A stretch of 53,585 nucleotides of DNA, taken from the NCBI GenBank assembly GCA_029864335.1, contig JAOTTS010000015.1, positions 1 through 53,585 on the forward strand, read 5' to 3'. The notes below the pieces were generated by a model. That model was not told the DNA's origin, ran no database searches, and worked only from the letters and a program-made list of their open reading frames with translations. The position numbers and the translations under genes were made by a program. The DNA is from Candidatus Nitrosopumilus sp. GTDB lineage: Archaea > Thermoproteota > Nitrososphaeria > Nitrososphaerales > Nitrosopumilaceae. Shown one piece after another: positions 6,269 through 14,483 of this stretch; within the stretch, counting starts at the first letter, position 1, and each line of letters starts with the position of its first letter.

Positions 6269-7172
6269 AAAGATGAGAACTGCAGCACCACTTCCAGATA
6301 CAGTAATAGGACCTCAAATTGACTATTTAAAAGGATATTTACTTGAAGAAATCAAAGATGGACTTTACTGGGTTACTGATGGTGCATATCAAGCAATGTT
6401 TCTCACAACAGGCGAAGGTGTAATTGCAGTTGATGCACCACCATCAATTGGAGAAAACTATCTCAAAGCAATTGCAGAAGTAACTGATGAATCAATTACT
6501 CATGTAATTTACAGTCATACTCACAATGATCATGTTGGAGCTATGAGCATGTTCCCTGATGACGCAGTATACGTAGCACATCAAGAGGTAGCTGACACGC
6601 TTGCAAAAAGAAATGATCCAAACCGACCTGTACCAATTATAACATTTGAAGATAAATACACACTTGAAGTTGGAAGTCAAAAATTAGAATTAACATATTA
6701 TGGCCCAATGCATGAACCAGGAAACATCTTCATCTATGCACCAAACCAGAAAGTTCTGATGTTAGTTGATGTAATATTTCCTGGATGGACTCCATTCAAA
6801 GATTTGGCAATGGCACAAGATGTTCCAGAATTTCTTGCAGCACATGACAAAGTTCTAGAATATGACTTTGACACATACATTGGAGGACATCTTACACGTC
6901 TAGGAACTCCAGACGATGTTCAAATCCAAAAAGAATACTTTCAAGATATTCAAGCTAGTGCAGGTAAAGCTAACCAGGAAGTCTCCTTTATGGCAATAGG
7001 ACAAGAAGTTGGTTTCTCAAATCCTTGGCTAGTCTTCCAAATCTATGCTGATGCTATCACGCAACAATGTGCTGATGAGGTCGTTCCAAAATGGATTGAC
7101 AGACTTGGTGGTGTTGATTTGTTCACTTATGATCACTGTTGGAAGATTTCAGAATCTCAAAGAATAGACTAG
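6210..7172 (+). CDS. MBL-fold metallo-hydrolase
   Basis: Up to 320 residues. The HTHNDHVGA motif (residues about 105-113) is the metal-binding signature of the metallo-beta-lactamase fold; a later His (YYGPMHEPGN), Asp (MLVDVIFPG) and GGHLTR complete the site. Residues about 1-40 are unlike the family and overlap the previous gene, so the true start may be a later ATG such as 6240. No signal peptide is evident from 6210. Substrate unknown; the family includes lactonases, glyoxalase II-like and sulfur-transfer enzymes. Overlap with the Met/His-rich secreted protein suggests shared expression. Confidence 0.8.
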   Translation: MKNMEKKNHMETSMSPVHPEKMRTAAPLPDTVIGPQIDYLKGYLLEEIKDGLYWVTDGAYQAMFLTTGEGVIAVDAPPSIGENYLKAIAEVTDESITHVIYSHTHNDHVGAMSMFPDDAVYVAHQEVADTLAKRNDPNRPVPIITFEDKYTLEVGSQKLELTYYGPMHEPGNIFIYAPNQKVLMLVDVIFPGWTPFKDLAMAQDVPEFLAAHDKVLEYDFDTYIGGHLTRLGTPDDVQIQKEYFQDIQASAGKANQEVSFMAIGQEVGFSNPWLVFQIYADAITQQCADEVVPKWIDRLGGVDLFTYDHCWKISESQRID

Positions 7173-7229
7173 ATTTTCAAGTTTACCTGCATCTACTTTT
7201 ATTCCCAAAATGGTGGGTGAGTTCCTGTG

Positions 7230-7298
7230 ATGTATGTTAGCAAAATGGTTCAAGCCTTTACGGATTCACCAAGAGTCTTGGATGAATTTGAAGAGTAA
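7230..7298 (+). CDS. 22-residue micro-ORF
   Basis: MYVSKMVQAFTDSPRVLDEF begins a short peptide of ordinary composition between the MBL gene and the next zinc protein. Weak support only. Confidence 0.25.
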   Translation: MYVSKMVQAFTDSPRVLDEFEE

Positions 7299-7331
7299 AC
7301 CTTAATGCGTATTTTAACAAATTAGAATAGA

Positions 7332-7469
7332 TTGGTTTGTTTCAGATGTGATGGAAAAGGTCAGTACAAAAATGAATTTGGTATAATGGAAAAATGTGAA
7401 TCCTGTCAAAGAAAGGATATGACTTTTGAAAAGGCAGATGCTGAACCAGATATTAATGAAGGATACTGA
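7332..7469 (+). CDS. CxxC/CxxC zinc-binding small protein
   Basis: 45 residues from TTG: CFRCDGKGQYKNEFG then KCESCQRK, resembling one DnaJ-type CxxCxGxG zinc knuckle pair, followed by an acidic tail. TTG is the only start that keeps the first Cys pair. Function unknown; thiol/zinc chemistry or chaperone association is possible. Confidence 0.55.
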   Translation: MVCFRCDGKGQYKNEFGIMEKCESCQRKDMTFEKADAEPDINEGY

Positions 7470-7510
7470 TTAGAAAATAAAATAAATATCTGTAAAAAGA
7501 TTACCTAGTC

Positions 7511-7687
7511 ATGGGAAAAACAATCAGTTGTTCAGATGCAGGAAAAGATTGTGATTGGTCAGCATCAGCAGCTTCTGAAGAAGAATTGATGTCTTTAGTC
7601 ACTGAACATGTTTTATCAGAACACAAAGAAATCGAACTAAATTCTGAAAGCATTTCACACATAAAATCACTTATCAAAGAAAAATGA
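7511..7687 (+). CDS. DUF1059-like small protein
   Basis: 58 residues. ISCSDAGKDCDWSASA then a helix ending TEHVLSEHKE matches the pattern of DUF1059 proteins (C-x3-G-x2-C near the N-terminus, His pair in a C-terminal helix), common in archaea and bacteria and without known function. Length is typical of the family. ATG start, TGA stop. Confidence 0.75.
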   Translation: MGKTISCSDAGKDCDWSASAASEEELMSLVTEHVLSEHKEIELNSESISHIKSLIKEK

Positions 7688-7700
7688 TTCTAAAAAAATC

Positions 7701-7838
7701 ATGATTAACATATTCTCCCTCTATTTTACACAAGAATCACTAAATTCCTATGAACCAATCCATCTGTTACTTGGAGCTAGTATTGGGATTGTTGCAGTTG
7801 TGATTTTGATTAAAAAAATAATTAACAAGAGAAAATGA
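7701..7838 (+). CDS. Single-span membrane microprotein
   Basis: 45 residues with one hydrophobic helix (LLLGASIGIVAVVILI) followed by a Lys/Arg tail (KKIINKRK), so the C-terminus is probably cytoplasmic. Its TGA overlaps the next ATG (7835). Role unknown. Confidence 0.55.
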   Translation: MINIFSLYFTQESLNSYEPIHLLLGASIGIVAVVILIKKIINKRK

Positions 7839-7924
7839 AAACTAAATTTTTAAAATTAATTCCAGTTTCAATAGGTGTAATACTTGTCATTTTACTATTG
7901 ACTGTTTTTTCATCTAATGCCTAA
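7835..7924 (+). CDS. 29-residue membrane microprotein
   Basis: MKTKFLKLIPVSIGVILVIL continues hydrophobic to SSNA: a basic start and one membrane helix, resembling a free signal anchor. Coupled to the preceding membrane microprotein by an ATGA overlap; the two could form a pair in the membrane. Confidence 0.5.
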   Translation: MKTKFLKLIPVSIGVILVILLLTVFSSNA

Positions 7925-7996
7925 CTGTGTCTCATTTTATTCCCAAATTAGTGTCTGGCCTCTATGGATTCAAATCTAGAATAACTCTTTTGTAAT

Positions 7997-8140
7997 TTGA
8001 GTGAGAAAAGAAAGATATTGGAAGATTCATCAGAAAAGACACAATTCTGTGGTTATTGCACAGAAGACAAATGTCTGCTTGATTGCAAAATATGCAATCC
8101 TAGAAGAGGTAACAGCAGCAATTGCAACTGTTCGATTTAA
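7997..8140 (+). CDS. Cys-rich microprotein
   Basis: 47 residues from TTG. Seven Cys in the C-terminal half (FCGYCTEDKCLLDCKICNP, then NCNC) suggest one or two bound metals. Chosen over the overlapping GTG frame because the Cys spacing CxxC/CxxxC/CxxC is orderly. Function unknown. Confidence 0.5.
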   Translation: MSEKRKILEDSSEKTQFCGYCTEDKCLLDCKICNPRRGNSSNCNCSI

Positions 8141-8247
8141 AAAAATCCATTTAAAATAAACTGAAATTACATTCTTCTGTTTTATATCACATTCGATAAT
8201 CACATAATAACCACACTTTCTTATTTTCATTTTCTCAATCATTGTTC

Positions 8248-8379
8248 TTGATCTGCAACATAATCGGATGCAACGCCGAAGGCTATGTGAAACTGATGTT
8301 TTATTATTTCAAGGGAAAATCAAGGCAGCCAATGTGCAAGGAGATAATGCGAGTCTGCGAGATTCATGCAAAAAAATAG
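8248..8379 (+). CDS. Small CxxxxGC...C protein
   Basis: 43 residues from TTG 8248: ICNIIGCNAEGYVKLMFYY, then GKSRQPMCKEIMRVCEIHA. Four Cys and one His in a zinc-ribbon-like order (C-x4-C ... C-x7-C-x2-H). No ATG is available, so the start is uncertain. Confidence 0.45.
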   Translation: MICNIIGCNAEGYVKLMFYYFKGKSRQPMCKEIMRVCEIHAKK

Positions 8380-8404
8380 TTGCCGAGGATACCAACATCA
8401 AGGT

Positions 8405-8575
8405 TCAGGCTTTGTCTTGAAATAGTTTTAACTGGGAAAATCTTTTCCTGTTTCTTTCTATAATGATGTAATGCTGTACAATCTCTGAAAGTTTCTCATC
8501 TACTCGCAATCCTGAATGGTTTGCAGCTTCCTGAAAGTCCAGGTAATCCTGATCCTTGATTTTGATCTCTCTCAT
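8405..8575 (-). CDS. Small helical protein, possibly RHH/antitoxin-like
   Basis: 56 residues from ATG 8575 (an ATG at 8587 would add four). MREIKIKDQDYLDFQEAA is a short strand followed by a helix, and the remainder (DEKLSEIVQHYIIIERNRKR) is a second helix. The strand-helix-helix outline resembles ribbon-helix-helix proteins, but the resemblance is weak and no toxin partner is adjacent. Confidence 0.45.
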   Translation of the reverse strand: MREIKIKDQDYLDFQEAANHSGLRVDEKLSEIVQHYIIIERNRKRFSQLKLFQDKA

Positions 8576-8732
8576 GAAGATAATCATAGAACCGATGAAA
8601 ATTTAGCATGTTCTGTGAGGTGGTTGTTCATCTGAAGTTCATTCCGTTTCAAGAATCACCACATTTTGACACTGATCGAGATCAAATCTTACAATAATGG
8701 TTCAAATCATGAAACTATCTAATGTCAACCTC

Positions 8733-8930
8733 ATGCCTTGTCAAAACCAATGCATCCAGCATAAAGCGTCAAAGCCAGGTCAAGGATCACGATATGCAGC
8801 AGGTCAGAAGTACTGTTCTTACTGTTGTCTATTTCTGAATTGGGATGGCAGTCATTGTCCGTGTTGTCACTATCAACTCAAGACCAAGAGCCGAAACTCA
8901 AGGTACAAGATTGAAGTAAAAAGGATTTAG
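8733..8930 (+). CDS. MPCxxxC...WDGxxCPCC zinc-binding protein
   Basis: 65 residues from ATG 8733. Motifs in order: MPCQNQCIQHKA, RYAAGQKYCSYC, LNWDGSHCPCCHYQLKTK. Eight Cys in four pairs or near-pairs suggest two zinc sites. I choose 8733 rather than upstream ATG codons because the decayed relative at 2731 starts at the same place (MACKGIC). Likely nucleic-acid binding because of the basic tail; from memory similar proteins are frequent in Nitrosopumilaceae, not verified here. Confidence 0.65.
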   Translation: MPCQNQCIQHKASKPGQGSRYAAGQKYCSYCCLFLNWDGSHCPCCHYQLKTKSRNSRYKIEVKRI

Positions 8931-9011
8931 ATAATAATGAAATAATTTGAAATTAAATCTAAACTACATTTCTCTTAGAATACATCAAGAACTTTGAAAT
9001 TCAGAATACTT

Positions 9012-9036
9012 TTCTACACGTTTGCCACGCGTAGAA
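9012..9036. promoter_or_regulatory. Inverted repeat abutting aIF5A TATA box
   Basis: TTCTACACG and CGCGTAGAA form 9-bp arms with one mismatch around a 7-base spacer. The right arm ends two bases before the TATA-like TTAAATATT (9038-9046). The position suggests a repressor operator for aIF5A; a terminator of the upstream gene is the alternative. Confidence 0.45.
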
Positions 9037-9065
9037 GTTAAATATTCGACCAAAAACTGTTTTTC

Positions 9066-9476
9066 ATGAGTAAACCATCAGATCTTGGTTCTTTGAAAAT
9101 AGGTTCTTACATTCTATTACCACACACTGATCAACCAAGTGGCGAGCCATGTAGAATTGTTGAATATGATACATCAAAGCCTGGAAAACATGGTGCTGCA
9201 AAAGCCCGGATTGTAGGTGAAGGAATTTTTGATGGCCAAAAAAGACCACTTGTAGGCCCAGTCAGTATGCAAATTCATGTTCCAATGATTAACAAAAAAG
9301 TAGGACAAATTATCTCAATTAATGGTGATACAATTCAAGTAATGGATTCAGAAACATTTGAGACCATTGATATTGCATTAATTGATGATGAAGTCAAAGG
9401 CAAATTGGAAAATGGACAAAATGTGGAATACTGGGTCGTTATGGATAAAACTAAAATCATGCGCATCAAATCCTAA
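9066..9476 (+). CDS. eif5A: Translation initiation factor aIF5A
   Basis: 136 residues, the normal archaeal length. The hypusine loop is clear: TSKPGKHGAAKAR (residues about 37-49), with the Lys of PGKHG as the modified residue, in the N-terminal SH3-like domain; an OB fold follows. It binds the ribosome and relieves stalling during peptide-bond formation. A TATA-like TTAAATATT ends about 20 nt before the ATG, so the message is probably leaderless. An inverted repeat precedes it and a candidate C/D-box sRNA follows the stop. Confidence 0.96.
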   Translation: MSKPSDLGSLKIGSYILLPHTDQPSGEPCRIVEYDTSKPGKHGAAKARIVGEGIFDGQKRPLVGPVSMQIHVPMINKKVGQIISINGDTIQVMDSETFETIDIALIDDEVKGKLENGQNVEYWVVMDKTKIMRIKS

Positions 9477-9479
9477 TTT

Positions 9480-9544
9480 GGATGCTGATGATGAGCGGAA
9501 AAGCCGTCTGAATGTTGATGAGGATTATGAGTAATGAAGCGTCC
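9480..9544 (+). ncRNA. Candidate C/D-box sRNA
   Basis: All expected parts occur in order in 65 nt: terminal stem GGATGC (9480-9485) with GCGTCC (9539-9544), box C TGATGA (9486 or 9489), box D' CTGA (9508), box C' TGATGA (9516), and a box-D position ATGA (9534) deviating from CTGA in its first base. The bases before D' (GGAAAAGCCGT) would be one guide for 2'-O-methylation. A T5 run follows the stem. It starts four nt after the aIF5A stop and might be processed from that transcript. Confidence 0.6.
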
Positions 9545-9592
9545 TTTTTCAATAAATTTCGAAAGTTTGTTGAATGAAATCTTTTTTAGATT

Positions 9593-10282
9593 ATGAAATT
9601 AGCTTCTCTTTTTTCAGGTGGTAAGGATAGTACATATGCTATTTACCTTGCTCAAAAGCAGGGACACAAAGTAACATGTCTTTTGAGTGTTTTTACAAAA
9701 TCTGATGAAAGTCATTTACTGCATCATCCTAATCTTCAATGGACAAAATTACAATCCGAATCTATGAAAATTCCTCAATTGACGATAAATTCTAATTCTG
9801 ATGATACTGGTGATGAATTAATTTTATTGGAACAATTACTGCAAAAAGCAATAAACCAATACCAAATTCAAGGTTTAGTTCATGGTGGAATAAAAAGTAA
9901 TTTCCAAAAAGAAAAATTTGAAACACTTTGCTCTAAATTAAATCTAATTTCCATATCTCCTTTATGGGATTTAGAACCAGAAAAATACATGAATGATTTG
10001 GTTGATTCAAATTTTAATTTCATTATCACTTCTGTTTCCTCTGATGGTTTAAATGATACTTGGCTTGGGAAATCTATTTCAAAGTTTGATGTTAATACTT
10101 TGAAATATCTATCTAAAAAATTTGGATTCAATTTAAATTTTGAAGGAGGTGAAGCAGAAACATTTGTAATTAACTGTCCTCTGTTTTCAAATCCGATCAT
10201 TATTAAAGAATCAAGAAAAGAATGGGATGGTTATAGAGGAAGGTTTGAAATAGTGGATGCGGGGTTGAATTACAATGCTTGA
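9593..10282 (+). CDS. dph6: Diphthine--ammonia ligase Dph6
   Basis: 229 residues. N-terminal PP-loop LFSGGKDSTYA (residues 6-16) binds ATP; the conserved EGGEAETFV (about 184-192) is typical of Dph6-type ATP pyrophosphatases. The enzyme performs the last step of diphthamide formation on elongation factor 2. The gene overlaps SRP54 by 8 nt and follows aIF5A, so genes for modified translation factors cluster here. Full length, no oddities. Confidence 0.9.
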   Translation: MKLASLFSGGKDSTYAIYLAQKQGHKVTCLLSVFTKSDESHLLHHPNLQWTKLQSESMKIPQLTINSNSDDTGDELILLEQLLQKAINQYQIQGLVHGGIKSNFQKEKFETLCSKLNLISISPLWDLEPEKYMNDLVDSNFNFIITSVSSDGLNDTWLGKSISKFDVNTLKYLSKKFGFNLNFEGGEAETFVINCPLFSNPIIIKESRKEWDGYRGRFEIVDAGLNYNA

Positions 10283-11600
10283 CGGACTAAAGAATAGTTT
10301 AGGCGATGCAATCAAAAAAATTGTAAAATCTTCAGGGATTGATGAGGAACTAATCAAAGAACTCTCTAAAGATGTTCAAAGAGCATTATTGCAGTCTGAT
10401 GTCAATGTGCGACTAGTTTTAGAAATCACAAAACACCTAGAAGAAAGGGCACTAAATGAGATTCCTCCTCCAGGTCTTTCACGAAAGGATCACATAGTAA
10501 AGATCCTCTATGATGAGCTATCAAAATTACTTGGCAATGAATCAGATTTTGACTTTAAACCTGGTAAACAAAATAAGATAATTTTACTTGGAATCCAAGG
10601 TAGTGGCAAAACTACTGTTGCAGCAAAACTTGCCAAGTTTTTGACAAGGCAGGGATACAAAGTTGGAGTAGTTGGAGCTGATACCTACAGACCTGGTGCC
10701 TTAGTACAACTCAGAACAATGTGTGAAAAATCTAATGTTGAAGTTTATGGGGAAGAAAATAACAAAGATTCTCCTAGTATTGTAAAAAATGGATTGAAGC
10801 ATTATGAGGGACAACCCATAGATGTTATTCTAATTGATACTGCAGGTCGTCACAAAGAAGAACAAGATTTACTAGATGAAATGGATAGAATTAACAAAGT
10901 TACAGACCCTGATTTGGCATTACTTGTAATTGATGGAACAATAGGACAGCAATGCTTTAGCCAGGCAGAAGCATTTCACAAAACTATTCCTGTAGGGGGT
11001 GTAATTATTACAAAATTAGATAGCTCAGCTAAAGGAGGGGGAGCACTTGCAGCATCAGCTGCTACTGGTGCACAAATAATGTACATTGGTACTGGTGAGA
11101 GAATTGACGATTTAGAAAAATTCTCACCGACCAGATTTGTTGGAAGATTACTTGGGATGGGTGATATTCAAGCTGTTTTGGATTTGGCAAAACGATTAGA
11201 AAATGAAGGGGATGATGTTAGAATGAAAAGAATCTCCAGTGGAAAAATGAATATGGAAGATTTCTTTTACCAATTAGAAGAGGTCACCAAAGTTGGTTCT
11301 ATCAAAGGTTTGCTTGATAGTATGCCCGGTTTCTCTGGAATGGTAAAAAATGATCAACTAGATCAAATGGAAGACAGAGTATCAAAATGGAGATACATTA
11401 TTCAAAGTATGACTAAAGACGAAAAAGCAGATCCTGATTTAATTAATTCATCACGAATCAAAAGAATTGCTCGTGGGTCTGGATGGCCAGAAGGTGAAGT
11501 TAAAGAACTATTAAAAAATTATAAAAATTCTAAAAGTATGATGAAGGCATCCAAAGGACGCCAAATGCAGGGCACTCTTAGAAAAATGGGATTAGGATAA
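10275..11600 (+). CDS. srp54: Signal recognition particle SRP54
   Basis: 441 residues: N domain (1-90), G domain with GIQGSGKTT, DTAGR and TKLD (about 100-290), and a Met-rich M domain carrying the RNA-binding region (SSRIKRIARGSG). It is the GTPase that binds signal sequences and 7S RNA and delivers ribosomes to the membrane receptor FtsY. The start overlaps Dph6 by 8 nt, implying co-transcription; Pus10 follows 21 nt after the stop. Confidence 0.97.
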   Translation: MLDGLKNSLGDAIKKIVKSSGIDEELIKELSKDVQRALLQSDVNVRLVLEITKHLEERALNEIPPPGLSRKDHIVKILYDELSKLLGNESDFDFKPGKQNKIILLGIQGSGKTTVAAKLAKFLTRQGYKVGVVGADTYRPGALVQLRTMCEKSNVEVYGEENNKDSPSIVKNGLKHYEGQPIDVILIDTAGRHKEEQDLLDEMDRINKVTDPDLALLVIDGTIGQQCFSQAEAFHKTIPVGGVIITKLDSSAKGGGALAASAATGAQIMYIGTGERIDDLEKFSPTRFVGRLLGMGDIQAVLDLAKRLENEGDDVRMKRISSGKMNMEDFFYQLEEVTKVGSIKGLLDSMPGFSGMVKNDQLDQMEDRVSKWRYIIQSMTKDEKADPDLINSSRIKRIARGSGWPEGEVKELLKNYKNSKSMMKASKGRQMQGTLRKMGLG

Positions 11601-11621
11601 TACTCAAACAAATTTTCTAGT

Positions 11622-12767
11622 ATGTCTAACTATCAAAAAATTATCCCTATTGTAAATCAAATCTTAAAAAAAAATTCTTTATGCGATTATTGTTTAGGAA
11701 GACTATTCTCAAAAAAATTACGTCGGTCATCAAACAAACTTTTAGGGAAAAAACTAAAGAAAAACCAAAACTCTACAAAAAAATGTCATATCTGTAAAAA
11801 TCTATTTGAAAATTTAAATTATTTTTTAAAATTAATGCTTGATTCTTCATCAAATTATTCCTATGACACATTCAGTGTTGGAACAAAGATAAAACCATCT
11901 ATTGTAGATAGGGATGATTTTATTCGCTCACAATACAAACTCAAAGGAATTGATAGCATTAAGACTGACATTACAAGGGAGATAGCAAAATCATTTTCTA
12001 AAAAAACAAAAAAAATCCTTGATACTCAAAATCCTGATGTCGCTTTCACTGTAAATTTAAAAGATGACTCAATCCAATTACGTTCAAAATCCATTACTTT
12101 TTCTGGAAGATATGTTAAAACTATCCGTGGTATTCCTCAAAAACAAAAACCATGTGTGAATTGTTCTGGAAAAGGATGTAGAATGTGTGATTTTCATGGC
12201 ATTTATGAATTTGAAAGCATTGAGGGTCAGATCTCAAAATTTCTTTTTGAAAAAATTGGGGGAACTACTGCTAAATTCACTTGGATTGGTGGAGAGGACA
12301 AATCTAGTTTAGTTTTAGGTACTGGAAGGCCATTTTTTGTTAAACTTCAAAATCCTTTAAAACGAAATCTGAAATTAACTTCTTTTAAGAGTGATTCTCT
12401 GAAAATTTTGAATCTTAAATTAGTTCATGAATCGCCCAAAAACCCTCTAAAATTCCATTCTTCAATTCAGCTAAAAATTTCTACATCCTCTGATATTGAT
12501 TCAAAAAATCTAAAAAAATTAAAAATTCTTGAAAAGAATCCTGTGGTGATTCATGATAAATCCGGAAAACGATTAGAGAAAAAAATATCCTTTGTAAAAT
12601 ATAAAAAAAATTCTAAAAATATTTTTACCTTATCTTTGAAAACTGAGGGAGGCCTCCCAGTTATGAGATTTATTGAAGGCGATGATGTAACTCCTGGAAT
12701 TTCTCAGATTCTTGATACTCAATGCAAGTGCCATGAATTTGATTTTAAAGATGTTGAAGTGCAATGA
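11622..12767 (+). CDS. pus10: tRNA pseudouridine synthase Pus10
   Basis: 381 residues. N-terminal THUMP-containing part holds zinc ligands CDYC (residue about 21) and CHIC (about 56); the catalytic domain has GGEDKSSLVLGTGRPFF, where the Asp of GGED is the expected nucleophile. Pus10 makes pseudouridine 54 and/or 55 in archaeal tRNA. A second Cys cluster (CVNCSGKGCRMC) sits inside the catalytic half. Strongly Lys/Asn-biased, as expected in a low-GC genome. Probably last gene of the Dph6-SRP54-Pus10 run. Confidence 0.9.
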   Translation: MSNYQKIIPIVNQILKKNSLCDYCLGRLFSKKLRRSSNKLLGKKLKKNQNSTKKCHICKNLFENLNYFLKLMLDSSSNYSYDTFSVGTKIKPSIVDRDDFIRSQYKLKGIDSIKTDITREIAKSFSKKTKKILDTQNPDVAFTVNLKDDSIQLRSKSITFSGRYVKTIRGIPQKQKPCVNCSGKGCRMCDFHGIYEFESIEGQISKFLFEKIGGTTAKFTWIGGEDKSSLVLGTGRPFFVKLQNPLKRNLKLTSFKSDSLKILNLKLVHESPKNPLKFHSSIQLKISTSSDIDSKNLKKLKILEKNPVVIHDKSGKRLEKKISFVKYKKNSKNIFTLSLKTEGGLPVMRFIEGDDVTPGISQILDTQCKCHEFDFKDVEVQ

Positions 12768-12776
12768 TTGTTATCA

Positions 12777-12815
12777 TAAGTATATAAAACGACACAGAAG
12801 TCCAGGACTCTGTGG
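12777..12815 (+). promoter_or_regulatory. TATA-like box followed by 22-bp palindrome
   Basis: AAGTATATAAAA is directly followed by CACAGAAGTCC-A-GGACTCTGTG, a nearly perfect inverted repeat with a one-base centre. As RNA it is too tight to form a good loop; as DNA it resembles an operator just downstream of a promoter. The only ORF following closely is a 15-codon GTG frame (12812). Could drive a short RNA. Confidence 0.35.
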
Positions 12816-13032
12816 TATCTACTGATCAAGTATTGATTTGTGTAATGAATTGTGGATAAATAAGAAAAAAAATCAAGTAATTAGATTCTAAATTCTTTGT
12901 ATTATAATAGATTAGTTCTCTTTTCTCTTCAAACTTTCATACTATCATTGCACAGATACATTTACGGAGAAGATCCAGGCTTCTCAAAACAACTATCACG
13001 GAATTACAATCCATGAACTCCCATAGATTACC

Positions 13033-13233
13033 ATGGATGACCAAACCCCTATACCATTACTACGAGACATTTACGCAATCAGAAACACTTCATTTGATAA
13101 AATATTACAATTTCATACTGATGTACTATTCAAGAAATGGCCACCATTTTACATGGTCTTTGATTACACAAACGAGCGAACTTTCACAGATATGATGATT
13201 AGAGACTTTGGAGAGGATAGAGTAAAAAAATAA
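13033..13233 (+). CDS. 66-residue hypothetical protein
   Basis: ATG 13033, starting MDDQTPIPLLRDIYAIRNTS and ending with a basic segment. Globular-looking composition with aromatic residues. An overlapping frame at 13013 has poorer composition. Stops four bases before the stop of the convergent Kal-like gene. No family recognised. Confidence 0.45.
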   Translation: MDDQTPIPLLRDIYAIRNTSFDKILQFHTDVLFKKWPPFYMVFDYTNERTFTDMMIRDFGEDRVKK

Positions 13234-13236
13234 AAC

Positions 13237-13644
13237 CTAAGATTTTCTTTTTCTTTGTTTTTCTAGGGTTACCACACATGTACCAGTTGCTTTTGCAACA
13301 AGAATTGGTAAATCCAGTACATCACAAGCACTTTCATTTGTATTGTCTTTGTTTGGCGCAATCACCTTGTATGCTTCAAAGCTTATTTTCCTACTAGTTT
13401 TTCCTACCTCAATAATTTTTCCTGTGACTTCAATGAAATCTCCGCTATATACTGGATCTAAAAACTCGACTTTATCATAAGCTCGAAGAAGACCCTCATC
13501 TCCATCATATTGAATTGTTAATTCAGTAGCTAAATCTCCAAACAGATTAAGAATTCGTGCACCATCAACAAGATTCCCAGCATAATGTGCATCATGAGAA
13601 CTCATCCGTATCCGTAATTTAGTTTCTGGAAAAAAATTGCTCAT
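13237..13644 (-). CDS. kal: Hotdog-fold enzyme, 3-aminobutyryl-CoA ammonia-lyase-like
   Basis: 135 residues, the length of Kal. [17 protein letters not shown] (residues 12-28) with the conserved DAHYxGNLVDGA, then the hotdog helix, [12 protein letters not shown] and FEAYKVI match that family in order. Kal removes ammonia from 3-aminobutyryl-CoA in lysine fermentation; here the physiological substrate is uncertain, and a thioesterase or hydratase on another acyl-CoA is possible. Upstream 90 nt lack other genes. Confidence 0.75.
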   Translation of the reverse strand: MSNFFPETKLRIRMSSHDAHYAGNLVDGARILNLFGDLATELTIQYDGDEGLLRAYDKVEFLDPVYSGDFIEVTGKIIEVGKTSRKISFEAYKVIAPNKDNTNESACDVLDLPILVAKATGTCVVTLEKQRKRKS

Positions 13645-13736
13645 GATAATACTCTAAAAAAAAGTCTAATGAAAGTTTTTTGATGGTATCACCTATGAAC
13701 TTAAAAAACACAATACGAGTTTTAAAGAAAAAAGAA

Positions 13737-13814
13737 TTATTCTTCATAAAACATCCAGGATAATCCTTGAATGTCTTCCCATGTTGGTTTTGCTTGGTTA
13801 TCGTTATTTGTCAT
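13737..13814 (-). CDS. 25-residue acidic microprotein
   Basis: Starts MTNNDNQAKPTWEDIQGLSW and ends FYEE. Sensible composition with two Trp; alone in its region. No function can be given. Confidence 0.35.
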   Translation of the reverse strand: MTNNDNQAKPTWEDIQGLSWMFYEE

Positions 13815-13868
13815 GACTTGGATATGTAAAATTCATTTAAAACCATCACGAATAATTTGTTCAGATCA

Positions 13869-13976
13869 ATGATTCGTGAAATTTCTGAGTTAGAAGTTAA
13901 AATCCAAGAGTGGGGGAACGATTTAGAAATCACACAAATACTAAAGGTAGTAATGGATGGCAAAGTTCAGGAATAG
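13869..13976 (+). CDS. 35-residue hypothetical protein
   Basis: MIREISELEVKIQEWGNDLE begins a short amphipathic helix, ending VMDGKVQE. It is of similar type to the helical microproteins at 741 and 14157. Confidence 0.35.
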   Translation: MIREISELEVKIQEWGNDLEITQILKVVMDGKVQE

Positions 13977-14156
13977 CTAGATTGAGGGCCTTGAACTAAA
14001 ACACTAAGACCCTTTGACGGACTATTATCCCCAAAATGGTGTAACTGTTTTCGTTTTATTAACAAGTAATAATGATGCTAAATATTTCGTCAGTTATTGC
14101 AGCAGTCATGAGAAACGTTATCAAAGTTTTAATCAACACTGTAACCCTATTTTGAT

Positions 14157-14309
14157 ATGGTTGATCTTACTACATATGAAAAAATAAATGAAGATATTAA
14201 ATTCACAGAACAAGAAACAGTAGAACTTTTGAAGTTAAGTGAAAAGGAAATACTGGTTCTGATTCTTTCTGAATTGAAAAAGATAACAGAGAATACTGAT
14301 AAAAAATAA
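14157..14309 (+). CDS. 50-residue helical protein
   Basis: ATG 14157. MVDLTTYEKINEDIKFTEQE then a helix ELLKLSEKEILVLILSELKK, which could dimerise. No Cys or His motif. Function unknown. Confidence 0.4.
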   Translation: MVDLTTYEKINEDIKFTEQETVELLKLSEKEILVLILSELKKITENTDKK

Positions 14310-14483
14310 CATCCAGATTCTTTGACGGCTCAGAACTATCACTAAATTCGTTCTAGTCTTATGGGAATTGAATCTAAATTTAACAGTAAAATGCTTTGAA
14401 CCTTAACAGACTTGTTCCCTAATTTTCCATTCTTTCTGAAAAATGGGACAAATTTTATACGGATACATCATTTTCATGATGCG

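Noticed and set aside
8030-8242. 70-residue minus-strand ORF
   Set aside because: Antisense of the Cys-rich plus-strand gene at 7997, whose Cys spacing is orderly.
13013-13195. Alternative 60-residue frame beside 13033
   Set aside because: Shadow frame of poorer composition overlapping the better ORF at 13033.
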